The position numbers and the translations under genes were made by a program. From Chryseobacterium ginsenosidimutans (GTDB taxonomy: Bacteria > Bacteroidota > Bacteroidia > Flavobacteriales > Weeksellaceae), in assembly GCF_030823405.1 (NCBI RefSeq), contig NZ_JAUSXC010000001.1, positions 2,091,001-2,155,000 of the forward strand: DNA of 64,000 bases. The letters run 5' to 3'. This document shows positions 43,631 to 55,200 of this stretch, one piece after another (within the stretch, counting starts at the first letter, position 1; each line of letters begins with the position of its first letter). The notes beneath the pieces are model-generated. The model was not told where the DNA came from. It did no database searches and was given only the letters and a program-made list of their open reading frames with translations.

Positions 43631-46600
43631 ATGCCGAAAAAAATTATAAGAAATCTTCAGATTGGAGTCGTACTTTCGTTATTACTGCTTATTGCGAGTT
43701 CTATAGCATCTTATGTTAGCATACAGAAACAGATGGAGAACAGGGAAAGCTTTTTAAAAAGCAAGGAATCTATAAGTTTGGTAAAAGATGTTTTAAATTC
43801 TCTCTTAGATGCAGAAACAGGCAACCGGGGATATCAGCTTACGGGTCAGGAAAATTTTCTTGAGCCTTTCAACAAAAGTGTGAAGAAATATCCAGTGCTT
43901 ATTTCTAATAAAAATAAGTTGGATCTTAAAGATAAACATCAAATAGAGCTTCTCAATGAACTCTTGCGTACTTCGCACATGATGATGGAAGGGGATATTT
44001 TGCTAATTGAGAAGCGTAGAAAGGGAATATTAATGACCCCGGAAGAACTTCTAAAAAATAAAACAACTATGGACAGGTGCCGTATACTTGTTCAGGAATT
44101 TGTAAAATATGAGGAAGTTCAATTGGCTATCAAAAATAAAGATCTGAACAGATCTTCCAAATCTACAGTTTTATTCATCATTTTCTCTGCCGTTGCAGCC
44201 ATTGTTGTTACACTTTTTTTCTATAAACAACTAAAATCTGACCTTATCCGCAGACAGAAATTAGAGAAAGATCTGTTTTACACTAAAGAAATTCTTGAGG
44301 AAACGAGTACGGTAGCACAGGTGGGAGGCTGGGAATTCAACATGAAGACGGGCAACGTTTTCTGGTCTCAGAGTACAAAAGAAATTCACAAAATAAAAGA
44401 CAATTTCCAGCCGGATTTCGAAAATGCCATCGGATTCTATAAAGAAGAAAGCAGGAAAAGAATAAAATATCTTTTTGACAGAGCCGTAACAAAAGGAATT
44501 CCCTTTGACGAAGAGTTCCAGCTTGTCCGTTATGATGGCGTTACGATCTGGGTAAGATTAAAAGGAATTCCCGAATTTGAAGGTAAGGTCTGCAGTAGGG
44601 TTTTCGGAATCATTCAGGATATTGATGCCTTCAAAAAAATGTTTCTGGAAGTTACCAGAAAGGAAGCCATGATGCAGTCTTTTGTAACCGATGTTCCTAT
44701 TCCTTTGGCCATGTTTGATAAGGATCTTAACTATGTTTCTGTAAGCAGCACATGGAAAGATGAATTCAATATGAATGATGTAGATCTTATCGGAAATAAT
44801 CTGTTTACCATATCTCCGGATATCCTCGAAGAAAGGAAAGAAATCTATAATAATGCCCTGCTAGGAAAAACTCATATAAATGGTGACTTTACATTAAAAG
44901 TGGACGGTAAGGAAGAAATTCAGCATTACGACCTTAAAGTAGGACCATGGTATCTCACCGAGGATGAAGTAGGAGGTATCATTATTTCCGTACAAAATAT
45001 TACAAATGCCATACGGGCAAATGACGAACTTAAAAAAGCCAAGGAAACAGCAGATATGGCAAACAATGCGAAATCTGAGTTTCTGGCCAATATGAGTCAT
45101 GAGATACGTACTCCTTTGAACGGAGTCATCGGATTTTCAGATCTTCTCCTCAGGACACCGCTGAATGAAATGCAGGCACAATATCTCAATTACATCAATG
45201 AATCTGGGGAGAACCTGCTCAACATCATTAACGATATTCTGGATTTTTCAAAAATAGAATCCGGAAAAATGGATCTTTTAATTGAAAAAAGTGACCTTTA
45301 TGACATGGTGAGCCAGGTAATTAATGTCATTCTCTATCAGTCCCGGAAGAAAAACATTGAACTTCTTCTCAATATCGAGCCAGGGCTTCCTAAAACGCTT
45401 ATCATCGATGAATCAAGACTAAAACAGATCCTGATCAATCTTCTGGGTAATGCTGTAAAATTTACAGAAAAGGGTGAGATCGAGCTGAAAGTGGAAAAAT
45501 TACGCATGGATGATAAAAATATTGCCCTGCGATTCTCTGTAAGAGATACGGGAATCGGTATTCCTGTCGAAAAACAGAAATATATCTTTAATGCTTTCAC
45601 CCAGGAAAACAGTTCAATTAGCAAACGATATGGCGGAACGGGTCTCGGACTTACCATCTCCAACAATATCCTGCAATATATGAAGAGTCATCTGTCGCTG
45701 ATCAGTGCACCGGAAAAAGGTTCCGTATTTTTCTTTGACATTGAGATTCCTTATGAAATTTCTGAGTTGAGAGATGATGGTGATATGACCATCAAAAAAG
45801 TTTTGGTGGTGGATGATAATGAAACCAACCGGATAATTCTTCAGCATATGCTTGCCTATAAGAATATCGAATCTACGCTTGCTGCCAACGGAATGGAAGC
45901 TTTGCAGATCCTGCTGAAAGGTGAACAGTTTGATGTAATCCTGATGGATTATCATATGCCGGTTATTTCCGGATTGGAAACTATAGATAAAATCAAAGAA
46001 CTGTTTCATAAGCAAAAAAGTAATTCTCCGGTCATAATACTTTCTTCATCGTCGGATGAATTAGACGTAATTACTTCAATTCGTGAAAGAGAAAATGCAT
46101 ATTTTCTGTTGAAGCCCATCACATCAGATGGTTTATATAAAGCCCTACGAAGGGTAGCCCACAGTAATGTAGTAGAAATTATTAAGGATCAGCCTGAGAA
46201 AGCTTCTTATTCATTTGCTCCGGAACTTGAAGTTCTTTTGGTGGATGACAATCCTGTGAATATGGTATTGAATAACAGGATGATGAAATCCCTTACTCCC
46301 GATGCACATTTAACGGAAGCCGTCAATGGTCTGGAAGCTTTAGAAGAGTGCCGGAAAAAACAGTTCTCCATTATTCTTATGGATGTACAGATGCCGGTAA
46401 TGAGCGGTATCGAAGCAACACAACAGATACGGAAGCTGCCGGGATACGAAAATATACCCATCATAGGGGTTACCGCCGGAAATGTACTGGGTGAAAAAGA
46501 AAAATGCCTTGAATCCGGCATGACTGACTTTCTTCCTAAACCACTCAGACAGGCGGATCTTCTGGAAATACTAAAAAGAAATATTGGCACTAAACGGTAA
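43631..46600 (+). CDS. Hybrid sensor histidine kinase with CHASE3, PAS, HisKA, HATPase and two receiver domains
   Basis: A 989-residue membrane hybrid kinase. Order: transmembrane helix 10-28, CHASE3 sensor (~30-170; [21 protein letters not shown]), helix 178-197, PAS/PAC (~220-335) and a second PAS (~345-460), HisKA with H490 in [19 protein letters not shown], HATPase (~535-670; [31 protein letters not shown]), receiver 1 (phosphoacceptor D773, ILMDYHMPV) and receiver 2 (D918, [12 protein letters not shown], with KPL later). No separate output domain: it probably relays phosphate to another protein or works as a hybrid node. No adjacent response regulator gene is present. Confidence 0.95.
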   Translation: MPKKIIRNLQIGVVLSLLLLIASSIASYVSIQKQMENRESFLKSKESISLVKDVLNSLLDAETGNRGYQLTGQENFLEPFNKSVKKYPVLISNKNKLDLKDKHQIELLNELLRTSHMMMEGDILLIEKRRKGILMTPEELLKNKTTMDRCRILVQEFVKYEEVQLAIKNKDLNRSSKSTVLFIIFSAVAAIVVTLFFYKQLKSDLIRRQKLEKDLFYTKEILEETSTVAQVGGWEFNMKTGNVFWSQSTKEIHKIKDNFQPDFENAIGFYKEESRKRIKYLFDRAVTKGIPFDEEFQLVRYDGVTIWVRLKGIPEFEGKVCSRVFGIIQDIDAFKKMFLEVTRKEAMMQSFVTDVPIPLAMFDKDLNYVSVSSTWKDEFNMNDVDLIGNNLFTISPDILEERKEIYNNALLGKTHINGDFTLKVDGKEEIQHYDLKVGPWYLTEDEVGGIIISVQNITNAIRANDELKKAKETADMANNAKSEFLANMSHEIRTPLNGVIGFSDLLLRTPLNEMQAQYLNYINESGENLLNIINDILDFSKIESGKMDLLIEKSDLYDMVSQVINVILYQSRKKNIELLLNIEPGLPKTLIIDESRLKQILINLLGNAVKFTEKGEIELKVEKLRMDDKNIALRFSVRDTGIGIPVEKQKYIFNAFTQENSSISKRYGGTGLGLTISNNILQYMKSHLSLISAPEKGSVFFFDIEIPYEISELRDDGDMTIKKVLVVDDNETNRIILQHMLAYKNIESTLAANGMEALQILLKGEQFDVILMDYHMPVISGLETIDKIKELFHKQKSNSPVIILSSSSDELDVITSIRERENAYFLLKPITSDGLYKALRRVAHSNVVEIIKDQPEKASYSFAPELEVLLVDDNPVNMVLNNRMMKSLTPDAHLTEAVNGLEALEECRKKQFSIILMDVQMPVMSGIEATQQIRKLPGYENIPIIGVTAGNVLGEKEKCLESGMTDFLPKPLRQADLLEILKRNIGTKR

Positions 46601-46622
46601 TGATTTAGATAATTAAATAATC

Positions 46623-46875
46623 TCAAAACGCGATGGAAGATATTACTACCATTTTCAGTCGTCCTGTGGATACAGGTATAAATCAGAAATTGTCAACAGT
46701 AAATTTCTGGAGGTACTTCAAGCTTTAAAAATGAGGGAACTCATTACAAGATACTTATGGAAAGTCCTGAAAACACAACTTTGAAAAATTTATCAATAAT
46801 CCTCAACATGAGATAAAGACTATTCTATTGGAAATAGATCGCTTGAATAATAAAGTAAAAATGGCAAGAAAATAA
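46623..46875 (+). pseudogene. Remnant of a serine recombinase (zinc-ribbon and C-terminal part)
   Basis: Frames switch twice, but read together give RDGRYYYHFQSSCGYRYK, EIVNSKFLEVLQALKM and then QHEIKTILLEIDRLNNKVKM before a TAA at 46873. The YYYH...CG.RYK..VN..F pattern is the zinc-ribbon and following region of large Bacteroidota serine recombinases (site-specific resolvase/integrase type). The catalytic N-terminal domain is missing and frameshifts interrupt the rest, so it cannot function. It marks an old integrative element. Confidence 0.5.
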
Positions 46876-46980
46876 TTGGTTCGATATTCCCCGAAAAATT
46901 GGAATTTTTTGAAAATCATTATCGAACTACTCGACACAACGTTTTGCTTTTTTATATTTATCAGATTAACAATAAGTTAG

Positions 46981-47207
46981 GTGATAAAAAACCGGAAAAA
47001 TAATGAATTATCACCTCTTTCCGGTCTTGTATTCATAACCGAAGAAATATCGAAATATTTAATTGACGATTTAGAGAGAATATCTGCACTTTCATAAATA
47101 AATAATCCTGTCTAGGGATCAAGACGAGCGTATCTTTAAACACTTTTGTCGATGATTTAATTCGTTTAAGCCAAAATAAAAGAAGAATTATAAAATTCAT
47201 TTTTTAA
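46981..47207 (+). pseudogene. Gene remnant, copy 2 of the duplicated coding fragment
   Basis: Frame from 46981 reads VIKNRKNNELSPLSGLV then ITEEISKYLIDDLERI and ends at 47095; a shifted frame continues GIKTSVSLNTFVDDLIRLS to about 47205, which parallels the tail of copy 1 at 20714-20968 (GSKPTIFLNNLVKIRRIL). Both copies therefore descend from the same gene, with this one frameshifted. Family not recognised. Confidence 0.4.
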
Positions 47208-47256
47208 AATAATATTCTTGTAGGTTAAATTTTGCAATATAATTTTAACATTCGAA

Positions 47257-47298
47257 ACAATCGAAGTTTTATGGTTGGAGTTAGTTTACTTCGATTGT
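47257..47298. repeat. 11-bp inverted repeat with 20-nt spacer
   Basis: ACAATCGAAGT (47257-47267) and ACTTCGATTGT (47288-47298) are exact inverted copies in otherwise empty AT-rich DNA. It could be a hairpin or an operator. The rest of 47208-47851 (about 640 bp) contains no frame that looks coding. Confidence 0.35.
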
Positions 47299-47666
47299 CC
47301 TTTCTTTGTACGAAGATTTTATGAAGAATATGATAGATATTTAATTTGTATATGAATAATAGGACTAATATTATAAAGATATAATTGGACATTAAAATAT
47401 ATTGTTTCCTATAATAGATAATGATGAATCTAGTGCACAGTGGATGTCTTCAAAAGAAAATGGACTAAATTAATTTTTTTGGAGATAAGTATTTGATTAT
47501 TAAGTTAATTTTTGATAATAATGTTGGTCTAAAAAATAAAATGTTTTATTTTTTTATACGACGAGTTCTGTCGTTTTGATCTATGATTTTTGCATAAGGA
47601 ATATATCTCTTGAAGTTAACTTTAAATAAATTAAGAAAAAATTAACATTAAGATAATAATTATTCT

Positions 47667-47674
47667 TAATTTTG
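47667..47674 (+). promoter_or_regulatory. Candidate -7 element of the RHS operon
   Basis: TAATTTTG matches TAnnTTTG, 178 nt upstream of the first gene of the operon (47852). No convincing -33 TTTG was found at the right distance, so this is weak. Confidence 0.25.
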
Positions 47675-47851
47675 TGAATTATTAAAACTAATGCATTTAA
47701 AACCCCATGAAAAGTATTCTTTATATTCCTATAATTTTAAAAAATAATAACAGATGAATTTAAAAACTCATTTGTTATTAATAATCCAAATATACTGGCA
47801 ATCATTCATCGATTGCTTTAATTATCAACAGATATAAATTTTTATTCAAAT

Positions 47852-49234
47852 ATGTTAAACCTTAGAAGATCGAGGATTTTCATGATATTACTATTATCGT
47901 GTTCCCTATCGGCTTATTCCCAATTGGTAGGTTCTGATGTCCAACTGTGGGAAAAAGCAAATCCTACTTCGCGGGAAGCAACCCGATGCAGAGACGAAAA
48001 CCTATTAAATTTTCATTGCGGCATTAAAGACAAGCTCCTCAAAAAGTACATTAAATACAGTGAAAATAAGAGTCACACCCTGAGTCTGGTCCATGCTTCG
48101 AAAGAAGATGAAATGATCTGGGAGAATACCGAAAAGCAGGTTTCTCTCAGCAATACGGTATATAATAGGGGTAAAGAGATGAAAGAAATCGGTAAAAAAC
48201 CCAGTATTTTTTCCTTTACCGGAACTGCAGATCCTAAAAAAGAAAAAACAGATAGTCTCAAGATCAAATTTGAAGACCAGAATTTGTATGAGATGATCTT
48301 CTTTCCAAAAAAGGCAAAGACAATGGATCTGAATAAAATTCATTCTTATCTGTCTATTAAATATGGTATTTCTTTAGAAAAAGGGAAATACTATGGAAGT
48401 GATGCTAAAGTCATCTGGGATCCGGAAAAGCATAAAGATTATAAATACCGACCGACAGGTTTGGGAAGAGATGAGGGAAATGAACTTTATCAGAAGCAGT
48501 CTTCTAATCAGGCAGATCAGTTTTTAGCCATCGGGATGAATGAAATTAAAAGAACTAATTCTGAAAACCCTACTACTATCGACAATAATAATTTTGTGAT
48601 GTGGTCTGATGATAATAAATATATGTCTTTAAAAAATGACAGAACTCTTGATATTTTGGAAAGAAACTGGGAAATCAATTTTATCGGAAATAAAATCCCT
48701 AAAACAGATTATCAGGTAAGGATTATTAAAGAAACCGTTAATCCAAAATCTTTGCCGCTTTCATATTGGATGATGCTTAAAAAAGACAATGGAGATATCA
48801 AGAAGATTGCAGGAGTTGAAAACGGAAATTATGTAACTTTTGGCAAAGTTGATTTCATGGATGCTTTCGATTCCGGAAATATTGCCCATTTTACTTTTGC
48901 AGTAAGCCCTTTAAAGGATACAAAACCTGAAAATGGTAACCAGGATCCTAGATCCGGAATCCTCTATAATGATAAGGATCTTTCTTTAGATCTTACTAAA
49001 ATTGCTCTGTATCCGAATCCGGTGAAAAAAGATCAGAACTTTACGGTTACTTTCCCACCAATGGAAAACCTTATTATTTCAATCTATGATGGAGGCGGAA
49101 GATTGGTTGCATTGGATAAGGTGAGCAATACCGCAAGATCTTATGTCAATCATTTACCAATTCAGAGTTCGTATCTGATTAATCTAACCCAAAACGGGAA
49201 AATCATAAAAACATTCAAACTAATCGTCGATTAA
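47852..49234 (+). CDS. Secreted protein with type IX secretion C-terminal sorting domain
   Basis: A 460-residue exported protein. Signal peptide residues 1-24 (MILLLSCSLSAYS), then a region typical of Bacteroidota surface proteins that repeats in larger adhesins (IHSYLSIKYGISLEKG, YRPTGLGRDEGNELYQKQS, QADQFLAIGMNE; DUF8202-like), and a C-terminal type A sorting domain starting IALYPNPVKKDQNFTV and ending in KIIKTFKLIVD, which targets the protein to the T9SS and the cell surface. It is 9 nt upstream of the RHS protein gene, so it is likely co-expressed and may be a surface partner for it. Confidence 0.88.
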   Translation: MLNLRRSRIFMILLLSCSLSAYSQLVGSDVQLWEKANPTSREATRCRDENLLNFHCGIKDKLLKKYIKYSENKSHTLSLVHASKEDEMIWENTEKQVSLSNTVYNRGKEMKEIGKKPSIFSFTGTADPKKEKTDSLKIKFEDQNLYEMIFFPKKAKTMDLNKIHSYLSIKYGISLEKGKYYGSDAKVIWDPEKHKDYKYRPTGLGRDEGNELYQKQSSNQADQFLAIGMNEIKRTNSENPTTIDNNNFVMWSDDNKYMSLKNDRTLDILERNWEINFIGNKIPKTDYQVRIIKETVNPKSLPLSYWMMLKKDNGDIKKIAGVENGNYVTFGKVDFMDAFDSGNIAHFTFAVSPLKDTKPENGNQDPRSGILYNDKDLSLDLTKIALYPNPVKKDQNFTVTFPPMENLIISIYDGGGRLVALDKVSNTARSYVNHLPIQSSYLINLTQNGKIIKTFKLIVD

Positions 49235-49243
49235 TACTATACC

Positions 49244-52200
49244 ATGAAAATAAACAGGAAACGATTTCCTCTCACAGGGAAATCATGTCTGCTGATGCTG
49301 TTTTTTGCCTGTATGTTTGTGTTTGCAAGCTTTACAAGGGAAGACAGGCAGAAGGTGCGGGAATTTAAGAAGGATTTAATGAGTAAACTGGTGGATAAAA
49401 AAGACATCGACTTACTCAGCGAAGTTTCAGATGAAGAACCTTCGAAAAAATCTTTATCCACAAATGCAGAGAAGAAACTATCTCAGGACATTTTATCAAA
49501 AAATAATCCTTTCCAGAAAGAAGTTGGAGATTCGGGATTATCAGGAATTAATAATGAAATTTCGACCAACGTTATTTCTTATCCATCAAGAGAAAAAGAA
49601 GGGACAATTGGTACTTTTTCAGATAAAGAAGAAGACAGGATTTCAGACAACTTTTTTACGGTTGATGTTCCTGTTGTGAATAAAGAAAATACAGTTGCCT
49701 ATCTGGAATATGATCTTTTTGGATTGGCTTCTCATCAGTCCGTTCCAAGATCGATCAATCATAATGTGGCGATCGGTGGAGATATTGTTGTTCCGAGTGC
49801 TCAATGGAGTCATCAGAGGGAAGCTTTAAGCTCAAACCTTATTAAAAACGGATTGAATACAATTTTATTTACTTCGCCGTCGGATGGAGTAAAATATAAG
49901 GTTAAAAATCTAAAAATTGTTTTTGATAAAGATCAGAAATCTTACGACAATATTGTAGTAAGTTCGGTTCTTTCCGGAGATAAATTATATGTAAAAGGAA
50001 ACAATATTAGTGGAGCAGGAGCTACTATTAATAATGAAAATGTTTCTGTTAAAAACGGAGAATTTGAAAAATTAATTCAATTATCAGAAAGTGATAAAGC
50101 AAAAGGTAATTTTTCAATTACATCAAACGGTATTACGAATAATTATAAAATTCCGACTGAGATAAATTCTTTTAAAACATCAAATAATACGTATTTTAAT
50201 GCGAAAGGTATTTCTGTTTCAAAAGATCAGGAATTCAGTGTAGACTATGAAGGAATCAACATTAAAGTTGAAAAAGAAACTTCAGAAGCTGCCTATCTTG
50301 AAGTATTAAAATTAAGATCAAAGGATTTTCCTCCAACTTCGCAAGGATTAAAGAATGTTACTGTAAATAATTCTGCTTACAGATTATCGGTAATTTCAGG
50401 CAAATTAAATAAAAAAATAAAAGTTACGCTTCCTTACGACGAAAAACGTCTGGGATTGATTCCTGCGAAAGAAATTAAGATCTTTCACTTTGATTATGCT
50501 AAAAGACAATGGGCGATGGACAAGTCGGCTGTTGTGGATACCAAAACAAAAACGGTAACAGTAGAGGGCGATGGAAATACGGATTACATCAATGGTGTGA
50601 TCTCCACTCCGGAGTCTCCGCAGTTGAATGCTTTTGCACCAACAAGTATCAGTGGACTGAAAGCAGGAGATCCGATGGCTGCAATCCAAATGATGAGCCC
50701 ACCAACAGCTAATCAGAAAGGGGATGCAAATATGAATTATCCGATCAATGTACCTTCGGGACTTGGGGGTTTAGAGCCCTCTTTATCTATCGGTTACAGT
50801 AGTGGCGGGAGCAACGGATGGATGGGAGAAGGCTGGGATGTACAGGGAGTTTCCGGCATTACCATTGATACAAGATGGGGAGCGCCTCAGTTTGATGGTT
50901 CTACTGAAACAGAATTGTATTCTATGGATGGCGAAATGTTGGTTTACCCTAATAATTATCTTCCTCACAGGCATAATGATGTAAGTGAAACGAGTTCTGT
51001 GATTACCACAGATAAGCAGCCAAGAGCTTCGTATGCCACAGCGGGAACAAATGGTGTAAAGCAGTTTTACTTAAGAAAAAATCATGATTTTTCCATTATA
51101 GAAAGAATTGGAGATAATCCAACGAATTACTCTTGGAAAGTTACGTCTACAGATGGTACGAAAAGCTATTATGGCGGCACAACTGAATCTACCATAAAGA
51201 ATTCAAGTAATCAAATTGTACACTGGGCTTTAAGAAGGATTGAGGATGTTCATGGGAATTCTATGAATTTTACTTATCAGAATACAACTGTAAATTTTGG
51301 CACCAATAATAACAACAGTAATTTGAATGGAGGAGTTTATTTCCATATTAAACAAATTTCTTATGGTAAGAACGGTGATTATACAGTTAATTTTAATACA
51401 GAAACCGGGCTTAGCAGAACAGACCTTAGTATCAATGGAAAACAGGGAGTAAAAAGGGTAGAGCCATACCTTCTGAAAAATGTTACGGTAAATTATCAAG
51501 GAAGTTTAATCCGTACCTATAAGATGGAGTATGAAACCGGGCAGTTTTCTAAAACAAGATTAAAAAGATTGTATCTTGATGGTGGAGATTCACCACAGAA
51601 ATATGCTCTTTTAGGAGATTATGATTTTGAATATTATGATGATGTGGCAGACGGATCAATTTATGGGCCTAGTACAACTATTCAGGTTAATAACGCTAAA
51701 AATGTTTTTGGAGGCTTGGTTCAGGGACTTCTAACACCTTCGAGAATCAGCGGGAACAGTGCAACTGAAACCGGATTCAACTTCAGAGCCGCGGCAGGAT
51801 TGAATTTATATTATCCTTCAAATGATGCTTACGGTCATATTATGTTTGGGCTTCCTTTTGGTTTTTCCAATACAGAGGCTAAAACAATGCAGCAACTGAT
51901 CGATTTCAATGGTGACGGGATCCAGGATATGATCTATAAAGATAGCGGAGGATTGTATTTTAGTCAGGGATCACTTGCCAATGGAGCTTTATCTTTTGGT
52001 TCACCACAGCCATTACTGAACTTTAACAGTAATTTCTCTCTTACGAAAAGTAAATCTAGCAGCTCCGGATGGGACATGGGACTTTTCATTAAGAGCAGAA
52101 GTATGATTACTTCCAAATCAACCAGTACAACATCTACTTATCTTACAGATGGGAACTCGGATGGAGTAATGGATATCGTTCATAATGGTGAAGTTTGGTT

Positions 52201-55200
52201 TAATGCCGGACAAAATACTCCTGAAATGACCAAGCACAGTGAATACACTGAGAATATGATTTTGAAGGCGAAAGCTATTGCTGTTCCTTACAATCCTAAA
52301 ACAGATCCTCCTTTGCAGGAACCTATAACACCTACTGTGGACGTTGTAAAAGTATGGATTGCTCCTAAGGATGGGTATATCAGGTTTACCGATCAGATTA
52401 ATTTGGGGTTATTTTCATATATAACACCTTTTAAGGTACTGTATTCCGTAGAAATTCTGAATCCGATAGTTACCGGAGTTACAAAACACGGTAGGATATA
52501 CATGACAGAATTGGATCAGAATAATGGGCCGTCTTCAGCTTCCATTAATATTGAAAGATATAACGATTACTATTCTCAGATTCAAGGAATGCTGCCAACC
52601 AATATTGATCATTTTGGAATTAATAACGGTAATCGTCTGTATGTAAAGAGTGGAGAAAAGGTATATATCAGACTTCATAAGAATAAAGATTTCAATGCAG
52701 AAGTGACTTCCAATCCAAAGGTTACTTATGTTGATGCAAATGGAAATGAATTGTCTAATACTTTTGAGCTTGCCCAAGATCAATTCTATTTAAATAACGG
52801 CAGTTATTCGGATAACTTCTTCTTGAATAATGAAATGGCTCCAGTTTATCTGGATACTCCAGGAACGGCAGAAATTTCAGTAGGATCAGTAATTTTCCCT
52901 TACAGTACAAGTGATTTTAAATTTAAAATTTACAAGGATAATATCAATGCAAATACTACTCAGGAAATCTATTCGCAATCGTTTCCTCAGAGTGATGTTT
53001 CGTTTGGAACTGGTTCTATATTACAGACCGTAACAGTAAATTCTGGCGAGCCGGTATATTTAAGATTTGTAGTAGAGTCGGATTCTCATGTAGCATCTAT
53101 TACGAGTAACTGGCAGGGTAAAATTAATGTACAATATACTGCTAATACGCCTACTGCAGCCAATCCTGCAGCTACTACTTTTGTAGAATTTAATACAGTC
53201 CCTCAATATCCATCCTATGCAATTACTCAGTTTTCTGAGAAATTTAATGTGAAAAATTATACCAGCATTACTGGTACTCATGATTTTAAAGCGCAGATTA
53301 AAAAGAATATTACTAATTTTTCAACTTTAGGAGTCGGTTCTTTCTATTATATTATTAAAAGAGGAAATACAGCAATTGCCAAAAGAAAAGTTATTGTAGA
53401 TAATACAAATAACTCGATTGAAGAGCAGGATATGATTCTTAATCAGCCAATTTCCGGAGTGTCACCTGTAACATTTTATACAGGAAGTATATCGGGAACA
53501 TTATTAAAACCATGGTTGATTACCATCCAGGTGTATTGTAATACAGGTGCAGATTATGCTTTATTTAAAAGCTATTCCAACTATTTTTCTGGGAAACCTT
53601 TTAATATCTATTATGACAATAATATTTTAATAACAGATACTTCGCATACATCAATCAACTCTGCGATGTATAGCTCGAAAACAAAATTATTTAATAACTG
53701 GGGACAGTTCTTGTTTAATCAGGATCAGGCGTACCCTGTAATCACTGGAACTACCGATGGTTATGGTACATTGATTAATCCTGAAGCGCTTTCTGAAAAC
53801 CCTACTACACAACCGCTTTATAGTAGTTGTTCTCAGCAATACCCGAATCCTAATCAGCAACAGCTTTTGGCAGAATGTATTGCAAACAGTATGGCAAACC
53901 CAAGTAATGGGAATTCTACAGCAGTGGTGATTTCTCCGATGAAGCCTTACTTGCTTAGACAAAGGAATCGTTTTTTACCACGATGGATAGGAACTGCACC
54001 GGAGCAATTTACATCAGCGATATCTTTTAAAGATGATGATACGCAGCCGGTTTATTTTACAAATCCTAATCCGGATCCTGCACCAGCAGTAATTCAGTCG
54101 ATGGGTTCAACGCAGCTTTCTATTGATACCACAATGAAAGCTATTGATAGAAAAACGAGAAGTACCTCAAGAAACACAACGGATGGAGTTGCTATTTCAC
54201 AAATTAACACCAATGCAGCAAACTCTATTACGGAGCTTCAATATCCTGGAAGTGTTGTCACTCAGGATTTCATGGATATGAACGGGGATGGATATCCCGA
54301 TATGGTATATGCAGAATCCAGACAGCTGACCAGCAGTACCGGTGGATTAAGAGACGGAGAAACCAATCCTGTTTTCGGATATCCAACAGACTCTTACAGT
54401 TTACAGGAAATGAACTCTGTAGGATTCTCTTACAATGCTTATTCCGTAGGAGGAAGAACTGATGCTTTTGGAACCTCAAGCTCATCAGCGAAGCCGGATA
54501 TGTCATTATCTTGGTCTGCCGGAGTTTCGGTAAGTGCCGGAGTTAATAAATATTTTAATTCTACAGATTATGCTAAAGAATATTATCTGGATATCAACGG
54601 AGATGGTTTACCGGATAGAGTAAGAAATGGAGGAACTTCCGGAGTTACTTACAGTTTAAACTTAGGTAAAAACTTCACAGGAAATGACAAATTTGAAAAT
54701 CTTGTTTCTTACAGATCTCACCCTATTGGTGGAGTAAATGTTTCTATCGGAGGAGGTTTATCCGCAAGCTTACAATCATTGTCCAGTTTTGGATTCGGTA
54801 TTACGGCCAGTGTAGGAGCATCTTCTTCAAAAGGATCTTCGGACGTATTGTATGAAGATATTAATGGAGACGGAATGACTGATATTCTGGAAGTTAATCA
54901 TGGTAATAAAACAACTGCTGTAAGATATAACTTAGGAAATAAGTTTGATATTGCAAGACCTTTATTAAGATCGGCTTCTGCGATTGACTTTACAGAAGAA
55001 AATCAGTCTTATAACGGATCTTTGTCATTCGGTGGAAACTTAATGATCAACTTTGGTCCTATTACCATTGTACCGATTCTTCCGATCCTTATTTTATATA
55101 TTAAGGCCGGAGCAGGAGCGAATGCCAACTTTGGAATCAATGTTTCTGAGGTTAAAAAGATATTCAAAGATATGAATGGTGACGGATATGCTGACTTGGT

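Noticed and set aside
48005..48343. Long minus-strand frames inside the T9SS and RHS genes
   Set aside because: Shadows of strongly coding plus-strand genes with clear domain content.
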